Origin: Pseudomonas cremoris
Lineage (GTDB): Bacteria; Pseudomonadota; Gammaproteobacteria; Pseudomonadales; Pseudomonadaceae
Length of the DNA: 64,000 bases
Direction of reading: 5' to 3'
Assembly: GCF_014230465.1 (NCBI RefSeq)
Contig: NZ_JAAXCY010000010.1
Coordinates: 186,001 to 250,000, forward strand
Shown piece after piece: positions 55,488 through 62,562 of this stretch; position 1 is the first letter of the stretch; each line of letters opens with the position of its first letter. The notes beneath the pieces are model-generated. The model saw nothing but the letters and a program-made list of their open reading frames with translations, made no database searches and had not been told where the DNA came from. Both the position numbers and the translations under genes were made by a program.

Positions 55488-56297
55488 TTAGGCGCGGGTT
55501 TCAGTGCGTCGACGAACGACGGCGGCAATCACCATGACCAGTACCGACAGGCCGATCAGCAGCGTCGAGGCGACGGCGATCACAGGCGTAAGGTCTTGGC
55601 GCAGGGTGGTCCACATTTTCACGGGAAGGGTTTGCAGGGTGGGGCTGGCCATCATCACGCTGAGCACCACTTCGTCCCACGAGACGAGGAACGCGAACAG
55701 CGCACCGGCCACCATCCCTGGGCGGATTGCCGGGAAGGTCACCTTGAACACCGCCTGCAAGCGTGAGGCGCCGCAGATCACTGCCGCGTCTTCAATCGAC
55801 TGGTCGAACAGCTTCAGCGAGTTGATGATCGAGATGATGGTGAACGGCAGTGCAACGATCACATGGCTGACCACAAAGGCGAACATCGTGCCGGTGTAGC
55901 CCAGCTTGAGAAACAGCGCGTACACCGCCACGGCGATGATCACCAGCGGCACGATCATCGGCAGCGTGAACAACCCGTAGAGCAACTCGCGGCCGGGAAA
56001 ACGCCCGCGCACCAGGGCAAACGCGGTCGGCAAGCCCAGCGCCACGGCGAACACGGTGGTCAGCACCGCCACCTTGAGGCTGGCCATCGCGGCGTTCATC
56101 CAGTCGGCATTGGAGAAGAACTGGCCGTACCATTTCAGCGTCCAGCCCGGCGGCGGAAACACCAGCCACTGGGATGAGCCGAACGACAGCAGCACGATAA
56201 ATACGATCGGCAACAGCAGGAACAGGCCGATGATGCCGGTGGTGGTGTAGAGGCCCAGGCGCATCCTGCGGCTCATGGCATTCGGAGTCAGGAGCAT
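55488..56297 (-). CDS. ABC transporter permease, PotC/PotI family
   Basis: The product is 269 aa with six membrane segments ([19 protein letters not shown] first) and the cytoplasmic EAA loop EDAAVICGASRLQAVFKVTFPAIRPGMVAGALFAF near residue 175. It forms the channel together with the next permease. It begins 6 bases after the stop of the upstream permease gene. Confidence 0.88.
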   Translation of the reverse strand: MLLTPNAMSRRMRLGLYTTTGIIGLFLLLPIVFIVLLSFGSSQWLVFPPPGWTLKWYGQFFSNADWMNAAMASLKVAVLTTVFAVALGLPTAFALVRGRFPGRELLYGLFTLPMIVPLVIIAVAVYALFLKLGYTGTMFAFVVSHVIVALPFTIISIINSLKLFDQSIEDAAVICGASRLQAVFKVTFPAIRPGMVAGALFAFLVSWDEVVLSVMMASPTLQTLPVKMWTTLRQDLTPVIAVASTLLIGLSVLVMVIAAVVRRRTETRA

Positions 56298-56303
56298 GAC
56301 GGC

Positions 56304-57233
56304 TTACCTCGCGTTGCTGGCGCCAACCGGGGATTCCGGCTGAAGCTTCAGGTAGAAGTAGAACAGCACCAGCGTGATGAAGATCAGCAACGCGGCGCCG
56401 GCACTTGCCAGGCCCCAATTGAGGAACGATTGCACCTGCTGAATGATGAACTCGGGCAGCATCATGTTCTGCGCACCGCCGAGCAGTGCGGGGGTGACGT
56501 AGTAACCGAGGGACATCACAAACACCATCAGGCCACCGGAAAACAACCCCGGCCGGCACAGCGGTAAAAACACCCGGAAGAAGTTGGTCCAGGGGCTCGC
56601 GCCGCAAATGGAGCCGGCCTGCAGGATCATCGGGTCGATGGCCTGCATGGTTGCCTGCAACGGCAGCACGATGAACGGGATCATGATGTAGCTCATGCCG
56701 ATCACCACGCCGGTGAGGTTGTGCACCATCTCCAGCGGTTGATCGATGATGCCCATGGCCATCAGCGCCTTGTTGATCACCCCCGAAGCTTGCAACAGCA
56801 CCAGCCAGGAATAGGTGCGGGCGAGCAGGCTGGTCCACATCGACAGCAGTACGATGTTCAGGATCCAGCGCCCCCAACCGCGTGGCACCAGGGTGATTGC
56901 CCAGGCCAGCGGAAAACCCAGCAACAGGCTGAACAGCGTCACCAGCCCCGCCACCGAGAAGGTGTTGAGCAGCACACGGGCGTAGGCCGAGTTGGCGAAC
57001 AATTCTTCGTAGTTACCCAGCCCTGGCACCGGCTCCAGCACGCCGCGCAGCAGCAGGCCGATCAGCGGCGCCAGGAAAAACAAACCGAGGAACAGCAGGG
57101 CAGGGATCAGGTTGCTTGAGCCTTTCCAGCGCTGGGCCAGGGACGGCGACACGGCGTTGCCCGGAACCGCGCCGGAGGCGCCAAGGGCGCTCCCGGTCGG
57201 TGTGCTTGCCGTCATTTTCATTTGACTAGCCAT
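56304..57233 (-). CDS. ABC transporter permease, PotB/PotH family
   Basis: The product is 309 aa. After a hydrophilic leader of about 40 residues come six membrane segments and the EAA loop MILQAGSICGASPWTNFFRVFLPLCRPGLFSGGLMVF near residue 205. ATG 57233 has GGTGGA upstream and overlaps the binding-protein gene by 16 bases; ATG 57221, which overlaps its stop as ATGA, is an equally reasonable start. Confidence 0.87.
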   Translation of the reverse strand: MASQMKMTASTPTGSALGASGAVPGNAVSPSLAQRWKGSSNLIPALLFLGLFFLAPLIGLLLRGVLEPVPGLGNYEELFANSAYARVLLNTFSVAGLVTLFSLLLGFPLAWAITLVPRGWGRWILNIVLLSMWTSLLARTYSWLVLLQASGVINKALMAMGIIDQPLEMVHNLTGVVIGMSYIMIPFIVLPLQATMQAIDPMILQAGSICGASPWTNFFRVFLPLCRPGLFSGGLMVFVMSLGYYVTPALLGGAQNMMLPEFIIQQVQSFLNWGLASAGAALLIFITLVLFYFYLKLQPESPVGASNAR

Positions 57234-58243
57234 TCATTCCACCGTGTCGCAATGGCCGGGCCGTTCTTGGCCCAGTAGGCGAAATCGAGGGTGATCTGGT
57301 CCTTGGCATACGCCGTCGGCAGGTTCGGTGCCAGGACTGAATCCAGGCGCTGCACGCTGTCGATGTTCACCGGTGCATAAGCGGTCAGGTTGGAGAAGTC
57401 GGCCTGGCCTTTGGCGCTGCTGGCGTTGGCCAGGAACTTCATCGCGGCGGCTTTGTTCTTGCTGCCTTTAGGCACGACGAGGATGTCGGCCATCACCAGG
57501 TTCTGCTTCCAGCTTACACCCACCGGTGCGCCGTCTTCTTGCAGCGCGTGGATGCGACCGTTCCAGAACTGGCCCATGCTGACTTCGCCGGAGGCCAGCA
57601 GCTGTTGCGACTGCGCACCGCCGCCCCACCAGACGATGTCTTTCTTGATGGTGTCGAGTTTCTTGAAGGCACGGTCCAGGTCCAGCGGGTAGAGCTTGTC
57701 GGCGGGTACGCCATCGGCCAGCAGCGCCAGTTCCAGCACGCCAGGGCTTGGCCATTTGTAGAGGGCGCGTTTGCCGGGGTAGGTCTTGGTGTCGAACAGC
57801 GCGGTCCAGTCTTGCGGTTTGCCGGCGCCGAGCTTGCCTTCGTTGTAGCCGAGCACGAAGGAGAAGAAGAACGAACCCACACCGTGGTCGGAGACGAAGC
57901 GTGGGTCGATCTTGTCGCGCTGGATCACCGAGAAATCGAGGGGCTCGAGCAGGCCTTCGGCGGCGGCGCGCAGCGCAAAGTCCGCTTCTACGTCGACCAC
58001 GTCCCACTGCACGTTGCCGCTCTCGACCATCGCCTTGAGTTTGCCGTAATCGGTGGGGCCGTCCTGTACCACCGTGATGCCGCTGGCCTTGCTGAACGGA
58101 TCAGCCCACGCCTGCTTCTGCGCATCCTGGGTGCTGCCGCCCCAGCTCACGAAATTGACGCTTTCGCCCGCCTGGACCGCGTGGCTGGCCGTGGCCAGTA
58201 AACCCGCGAAAAGTACCGCGGTTGCACGTTTGTTCAACACCAT
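57218..58243 (-). CDS. ABC transporter periplasmic binding protein, PotD/PotF-like
   Basis: The product is 341 aa with signal peptide MVLNKRATAVLFAGLLATASHAVQA. The mature part: SVNFVSWGGSTQDAQKQAWADPFSKASGITVVQDGPTDYGKLKAMVESGNVQWDVVDVEADFAL, then GVGSFFFSFVLGYNEGKLG, KRALYKWPSPGVLELALLADG, and FNGRIHALQ-like GQFWNGRIHALQED. This is the family-1 solute-binding fold used for polyamines and other organic cations. The regulator site 174 bases upstream is the same as that before the NCS1 permease, so the ligand is more likely a pathway substrate (trigonelline or another N-methyl compound) than a polyamine. Start 58243 has GAGGG upstream. Confidence 0.85.
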   Translation of the reverse strand: MVLNKRATAVLFAGLLATASHAVQAGESVNFVSWGGSTQDAQKQAWADPFSKASGITVVQDGPTDYGKLKAMVESGNVQWDVVDVEADFALRAAAEGLLEPLDFSVIQRDKIDPRFVSDHGVGSFFFSFVLGYNEGKLGAGKPQDWTALFDTKTYPGKRALYKWPSPGVLELALLADGVPADKLYPLDLDRAFKKLDTIKKDIVWWGGGAQSQQLLASGEVSMGQFWNGRIHALQEDGAPVGVSWKQNLVMADILVVPKGSKNKAAAMKFLANASSAKGQADFSNLTAYAPVNIDSVQRLDSVLAPNLPTAYAKDQITLDFAYWAKNGPAIATRWNEWLVK

Positions 58244-58416
58244 GTTCACGCCCTCATTTGTTTTGTTATTGAGCGGGCTGGGTAGTGCCCGCCTATCGGG
58301 AGCAGTAGGTAAAACGGGGCCTTTCATCAGGGCCCAAAAGCGACCGTGCCAAGGGCTGTTATTGGTGCTCTCCCTGGCGGGCGCACTTGGCTGGAGCGTT
58401 CGGTCTATGGAATATC

Positions 58417-58432
58417 ATATTATGGTATTCCA
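58417..58432. promoter_or_regulatory. Shared operator, copy 4 (ABC importer)
   Basis: ATATTATGGTATTCCA is the exact reverse complement of copy 3 at 32264-32279. It lies upstream of the binding-protein gene in the 225-base gap after the RibB-like gene. Confidence 0.65.
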
Positions 58433-58468
58433 AACTTTGTGCAAGCATTTTGCCTTACCGGCGATCCG

Positions 58469-59578
58469 TCATTCGGTGAAGGCAATGCTCTCCACGACTT
58501 CCAGGTCGTAGCCCGTCAGCCCGGCGTATTTCAAGGGCGGGCCAAGATGACGCAGCTTGCCGACGCCAAGGTCCTGCAATATCTGCGCCCCGGTGCCGAC
58601 CTCGGAATAGATGCGCGATTGCGAGCGGCTGAACTGGCGCGGTGCCTGGGTCAGCTGCGGTACGCGTTCCAGCAACGCTTGGGAGGATTCATGGTTGGCG
58701 AGCACCACCACCACGCCGCTGCCTTCAGCTGCCACGCGTTGCAGCGCCGCCCACAGCGTCCAGTTCGAGGGCCCGCTGTATTCGGCGCCCACCAGGTCGC
58801 GCAGTGGGTCGATCACATGCACGCGCACCAATGCGGGTTCATCACGGCGCAACTGGCCCATCACCATGGCCATGTGCACGCCGCCGTCGATGCGGTCTTC
58901 AAAGGTGATCAGGCGGAAGGTGCCGTGCACCGTCGGCAGGTCGCGCTCGCCGATGCGCATCACCGTGCGTTCGGTGCTGAGGCGGTAGTGGATCAGGTCG
59001 GCGATGGTGCCGATCTTGATGCCGTGCTTGCGCGCGAACACTTCCAGGTCGGGGCGGCGGGCCATGGTGCCGTCGTCGTTCATCACTTCCACGATCACCG
59101 ACGCCGGCGTGTGCCCGGCCAGGCGCGCCAGGTCGCAACCGGCTTCGGTATGGCCGGCGCGGGTGAGCACGCCGCCGTCCTTGGCGCGCAACGGGAAGAT
59201 ATGACCGGGTTCTACGATATCGGCGGGTCCTGCGTTGAGATCCACAGCCGCTGCCACCGTACGCGCACGGTCCGCGGCGGAAATGCCGGTGGTCACGCCG
59301 GTGGCCGCTTCGATGGACACGGTAAACGCGGTGCTGAACACGCTGCCATTGCTTGGCACCATCTGCTCCAGGCCCAGGCGCTGGCAGTGCTCATCGGTGA
59401 GGGTCAGGCAGATCAGGCCACGGGCTTCGCGGGCCATAAAACTGATAGCCTCGGCGGTGCAGTAGGCAGCGGGGAGTAATAGATCGCCTTCGTTTTCCCG
59501 GTCTTCATCGTCCACCAGCAGCACCATCTTGCCCTGGCGGTAGTCTTCGATGATTTCTGCGATGCTGTTGAAGCTCAT
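58469..59578 (-). CDS. ribB: 3,4-dihydroxy-2-butanone-4-phosphate synthase with degenerate GTP cyclohydrolase II-like domain (RibBX type)
   Basis: The product is 369 aa. Residues 1-205 are RibB: VLLVDDEDRENEGDLLLPA near residue 20, FMAREARGLICL, PSNGSVFSTAFTVSIEAATGVTTGISAADRA, and PGHIFPLRAKDGGVLTRAGHTEA near 146. The rest resembles GTP cyclohydrolase II but lacks its three zinc cysteines: the usual HSECLTGD-RCDCG stretch reads HVIDPLRDLVGAEYSG. So only the RibB activity, making the four-carbon riboflavin precursor, is expected. Operator copy 5 lies 29 bases upstream, so it is probably an inducible extra copy that raises FMN supply. Confidence 0.87.
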   Translation of the reverse strand: MSFNSIAEIIEDYRQGKMVLLVDDEDRENEGDLLLPAAYCTAEAISFMAREARGLICLTLTDEHCQRLGLEQMVPSNGSVFSTAFTVSIEAATGVTTGISAADRARTVAAAVDLNAGPADIVEPGHIFPLRAKDGGVLTRAGHTEAGCDLARLAGHTPASVIVEVMNDDGTMARRPDLEVFARKHGIKIGTIADLIHYRLSTERTVMRIGERDLPTVHGTFRLITFEDRIDGGVHMAMVMGQLRRDEPALVRVHVIDPLRDLVGAEYSGPSNWTLWAALQRVAAEGSGVVVVLANHESSQALLERVPQLTQAPRQFSRSQSRIYSEVGTGAQILQDLGVGKLRHLGPPLKYAGLTGYDLEVVESIAFTE

Positions 59579-59606
59579 AGTGGAGTGCTCGATTTGTTGG
59601 TTGTAT

Positions 59607-59622
59607 GTATTATGGTATACCA
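59607..59622. promoter_or_regulatory. Shared operator, copy 5 (ribB-like / DUF1330)
   Basis: GTATTATGGTATACCA is the exact reverse complement of the copy-1 core. It lies in the 70-base gap between the two divergent genes and overlaps the space where both promoters must lie. Confidence 0.7.
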
Positions 59623-59648
59623 CAAAATTTGAATAAGAGGATGTCCCG

Positions 59649-59939
59649 ATGAAGGCTTACTGGATTGCCCATGTGGATGTGGCGGATGCCGAGCAGTACA
59701 CGCAATACACCAGCCGCGCACCGGCGGCGTTTGCCAAGTTTGGCGGGCGGTTTTTGGCCAGGGGCGGGCGCAGCATTGCGCTGGAAGGCGGGCCGGCGAG
59801 GGCGCGTAATGTGGTGATCGAGTTTGATAGCTATGAGCAGGCGGTGGCGTGTTATGAGTCTGCCGAGTATCAGGTAGCGAGGGCGCATCGAGAGGGTGTG
59901 GCGCAGGCGCATATCATAATTGTGGAAGGGGTGGTTTAG
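59649..59939 (+). CDS. DUF1330 protein (dimeric alpha-beta barrel)
   Basis: The product is 96 aa: KAYWIAHVDVADAEQYTQYTSRAPAAFAKFGGRFLARGG at the start, RARNVVIEFDSYEQAVACYESAEYQVARAHR in the middle. It is a full-length single DUF1330 domain, a small ferredoxin-like fold found near catabolic genes, with no well-established reaction. It shares the operator gap with the ribB-like gene. It could act on or bind a pathway intermediate. Ribosome site AGAGG precedes ATG 59649. Confidence 0.83.
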   Translation: MKAYWIAHVDVADAEQYTQYTSRAPAAFAKFGGRFLARGGRSIALEGGPARARNVVIEFDSYEQAVACYESAEYQVARAHREGVAQAHIIIVEGVV

Positions 59940-59952
59940 GGGGGGGTGGGTG

Positions 59953-60026
59953 TATATCCGTTGGTTGGGTAACGGCTGCTTATGGTTTCGCCCTTACGGC
60001 GGGTCACTTTGGAAAAGCCCCAAAGC
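59953..60026. repeat. Inverted partial copy of the long dispersed repeat
   Basis: Read in reverse complement (ggcttttccaaagtgac, gccgtaagggcg, gccgttacccaa, aacggatata) it matches 60457-60528. The two partial copies face each other about 430 bases apart and enclose a REP pair and a hexamer repeat. Confidence 0.7.
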
Positions 60027-60126
60027 CTGCGTTCGGCTAGCGTGTTTGACCGGGCGTTTCTAGATCAAAAGCAAGAGCGCGGCGGCCTTAGAGCCGACCG
60101 TTTTTTTTGCCGTACTCAGTTAAAAC

Positions 60127-60216
60127 TGTGGGAGCGGGCTTGCTCGCGAATGCGGTGGATCAGCCAATTAATTTGCTGACTGACACACTGCATTCGCGAG
60201 CAAGCCCGCTCCCACA
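60127..60216. repeat. REP palindrome pair
   Basis: The inverted units tgtgggagcgggcttgctcgcgaatgc and gcattcgcgagcaagcccgctcccaca lie in the roughly 690-base gap between the DUF1330 and Nudix genes. Confidence 0.85.
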
Positions 60217-60250
60217 TTTGGATCTCCATACATCAGTTAGATAGTGGTTT

Positions 60251-60287
<37 letters not shown>

Positions 60288-60543
60288 TTTTTGATCTTGA
60301 TTTTGATCTTAGGCGCCCCGTTAAACCACGCTGGACGAACGCAGGCTTGAATCCGTGGGTAACCCGGCAGGACGGCGGCCCACGGATTCAAGCCGGAGTG
60401 AGGGCACACCGAGCCTAGGCGAGGTGCCGAGTGGTGGGGCAAGAGCCCTTTGCTTACTTTGGGGCTTTTCCAAAGTGAGCCGCCGTAAGGGCGGAACCAA
60501 TATCAGCCGTTACCCAAATAACGGATATGTACTCCAACCAAAA
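60288..60543. repeat. Long dispersed intergenic repeat, copy 2
   Basis: It matches 27793-27983 apart from an inserted hairpin: arms GGCTTGAATCCGTGGG (60344-60359) and CCCACGGATTCAAGCC (60379-60394), a 16-bp perfect stem. Peptides encoded through the repeat (EGTPSLGEVPSGGARA, RRKGGT-IS) are kept in both copies. I do not call a gene in it. Confidence 0.75.
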
Positions 60544-60631
60544 AGCTCCAGCGACCAACACATAGCTATCGCAGCGATGCGGCGACCCGACAAGCCCGCT
60601 CCCACATTTTGAATTGTGTCCAACCGGGAGA

Positions 60632-61195
60632 TCAGCGGATGAAATGGATCTTGCCGCTGTCGTCATTACCAATGTAGATGCCATACACCCCAGCTTGCCG
60701 CTCCTCGATATACCGCTCGAGAATCTGCCGGATCGCCGGGTAGTAGATGCTCTCCCAAGGAATGTCCTCGGGTGCAAAGAATTTGTAGTCCAGGGTTTCG
60801 GGCCCAAATTGCCCGGTGATCTCCAGCGCGATGGCGCGAAAGATGATGTACACCTCGCTGATCCTGGGCACGCTGAAGATCGAGTAGGGCGAGACGATTT
60901 CCGCCCGCACGCCGCTCTCTTCCCAGACTTCCCGCAATGCAGCCTGCTCGGTGGTCTCGCCCCCTTCCATGAAACCAGCCGGTAGCGTCCAGGTGCCGGG
61001 GCGCGGTGGAATCGCCCGTTGGCACAACAGGTACTTGCCGTCCTGCTCGATGATGCAGCCGGCAATGATCTTGGGGTTGATGTAGTGGATATAGCCGCAG
61101 CCCCGGCACATCAGGCGTTCATGGGTGTCGCCCGGTGGCAGCTGGTGACCTAAGTCACTGCCGCCGCATTTCGGGCAAAAGCTGGGGCTGAACAC
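60632..61195 (-). CDS. Nudix hydrolase with N-terminal zinc ribbon
   Basis: The product is 187 aa with a GTG start at 61195. Zinc-ribbon pairs FCPKCGGSD and MCRGCGYIHY lie at residues 7-38. The Nudix box GFMEGGETTEQAALREVWEESGV near residue 73 has all catalytic Glu/Arg positions. The layout recalls NudC-like NADH pyrophosphatases but lacks the NudC SQPWPFPxS motif. Two bases separate it from the GntR gene, so they are cotranscribed. It may hydrolyse a nucleotide cofactor or housekeeping substrate; nothing links it chemically to the pathway. Confidence 0.87.
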   Translation of the reverse strand: MFSPSFCPKCGGSDLGHQLPPGDTHERLMCRGCGYIHYINPKIIAGCIIEQDGKYLLCQRAIPPRPGTWTLPAGFMEGGETTEQAALREVWEESGVRAEIVSPYSIFSVPRISEVYIIFRAIALEITGQFGPETLDYKFFAPEDIPWESIYYPAIRQILERYIEERQAGVYGIYIGNDDSGKIHFIR

Positions 61196-61197
61196 GG

Positions 61198-61950
61198 TCA
61201 GTGACCTATGCGCGGTTCTTTGAGGGCGATGGGCAGGGTGATCTCAGGGACCTTGCCGGTCTCTTCCTGTTTGCGCTTGAGGTAGTCCAGGGCTACGGCG
61301 GCGGCGGCGCGCACGTGATCGACGCAGGCCTGGTGGGCGGCCAATGGGTCGCGGCTCTTGATTGCCTCGACCATGCGTTCCATTTCCTGGTTGCTGGCGC
61401 CACGGCGGTTTTCCTGAGACACCGAGGTGGCACGCAAGTAGCTGATACGCGCTTGCAACTGGCGCAGCTGGGTGGCGGCGACGTGGTTGCCCGAGCCTTC
61501 CAGCAGCACGTCGTAGAAGCCCTGCACCGAGTCGATCACCTGCTGCAACTCACCGTCCTTGAGGGCCTTGCGATTGTCGTCCAGGGCTTTTTCCAGGGCC
61601 TTGATGTCCTTGGCCTTGGCGCGCAGGGTGAACAATTGCACGATCAAGCCTTCGAGCACGCAACGCAGCTCGTAGATGTCGACGGCGTCGGCCAGGGTGA
61701 TGATTGCCACCTGTGGGCCCTTGGCATCGGCGAATTCCACCAGGCCTTCGGACTCCAGGTGACGCAAGGCTTCACGCACCGAGGTGCGGCTGACGCCGAG
61801 GCGGTCGCACAGGTCGCGCTCCACCAGGCGGTCGCCTGGCAACAGTTGGAAGTTCATGATCGCGCTGCGCAGTTTCTCCAGCACGATTTCCCGCAGGGTG
61901 ACCGGGTTGTGATTGACCTTGAAGCTGTCGTCGAGTGGCAGGCGTTTCAT
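61198..61950 (-). CDS. GntR-family regulator with FCD domain, probable regulator of the tgn-like regulon
   Basis: The product is 250 aa. The winged helix-turn-helix (LREIVLEKLRSAIMNFQLLPGDRLVERDLCDRLGVSRTSVREALRHLESEGLVEF) lies at residues about 17-75. An FCD domain follows (DIYELRCVLEGLIVQLFTLRAK; QEMERMVEAIKSRDPLAAHQACVDHV). FCD-type GntR proteins often bind sites like TGGTATACCA, the core of the operator found five times in this window, and no other GntR gene is present. ATG 61950 is chosen over 61992 because upstream residues are not family-like; no strong ribosome site is seen. Confidence 0.85.
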   Translation of the reverse strand: MKRLPLDDSFKVNHNPVTLREIVLEKLRSAIMNFQLLPGDRLVERDLCDRLGVSRTSVREALRHLESEGLVEFADAKGPQVAIITLADAVDIYELRCVLEGLIVQLFTLRAKAKDIKALEKALDDNRKALKDGELQQVIDSVQGFYDVLLEGSGNHVAATQLRQLQARISYLRATSVSQENRRGASNQEMERMVEAIKSRDPLAAHQACVDHVRAAAAVALDYLKRKQEETGKVPEITLPIALKEPRIGH

Positions 61951-62064
61951 GGGGTCTGCTCTGTATGTAACGGTTAACTGGGGGCCGATCATGGGCCTAA
62001 ATTGTCGGCGAGTTTATCACGCGGCGTCCTTTAAGCGACAAACCCTCACGACCCCCGGCGCGCC

Positions 62065-62550
62065 TCAGGCCAGGGCTGGCAAAGGCCCAAGCTTGCCCTT
62101 GTGGTAGATCATCGGCGTGACCGGTTGCGCGGGCAGGATCAGGTTCTTCACCGCGCCGACGATGATCGCGTGATCGCCGCCGTCGTACTCGCGCCACAGC
62201 TCGCACTCGATGATCGCCGTGGCCTTGGCCAGCAGCGGATTGCCCAGCTCGCTCAGGTGCCACTCGATGCCCTTGGCCTTTTCCTTGCCCTTGCCGGCAA
62301 ACGCGTAGGCTTCGGCGGTTTGGTCGGCGGACAGCAGGTGAATTGCAAAGCGCTTGCTGTCGCGCAGGATCGGGTAAGTGTCGGATGCATAGTTGGGGCA
62401 GAACAGCACCAGCGCCGGGTCAATCGACAGCGCACTGAATGCGCTGGCGGTGATGCCGACGATGCCGCCGTCCGGGTCGAGGGTGGTGACCACCGTGACG
62501 CCAGACGGGAACGAGCTCATCACGTCTTTGTAAATGCCGGGTTCGATCAT
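62065..62550 (-). CDS. Flavin reductase, paralogue of the one at 31556
   Basis: The product is 161 aa: YKDVMSSFPSGVTVVTT, GITASAFSALSIDPALVLFCPNYASDTYP, FAIHLLSADQTAEAYAFAGKGKEKAKGIEW, ECELWREYDGGDHAIIVGAVKNLILPAQ. It aligns end to end without gaps with the copy at 31556, at about three residues in four. It lies 12 bases after the aldehyde dehydrogenase gene, so it is cotranscribed with it. It could be the true partner of the monooxygenase, a second reductase for another enzyme, or a duplicate. Confidence 0.85.
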   Translation of the reverse strand: MIEPGIYKDVMSSFPSGVTVVTTLDPDGGIVGITASAFSALSIDPALVLFCPNYASDTYPILRDSKRFAIHLLSADQTAEAYAFAGKGKEKAKGIEWHLSELGNPLLAKATAIIECELWREYDGGDHAIIVGAVKNLILPAQPVTPMIYHKGKLGPLPALA

Positions 62551-62562
62551 GGAGTTGGCCTC

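Noticed and set aside
54316..58243. Polyamine uptake as the role of the PotABCD-like importer
   Set aside because: The family name alone is not evidence. The promoter carries the regulon operator and no polyamine genes adjoin it. Polyamine transport is not excluded.
59579..59648. FMN riboswitch before the ribB-like gene
   Set aside because: Only 70 bases separate the divergent genes, too short for the RFN element, and none of its conserved segments is visible. Control is better explained by the operator.
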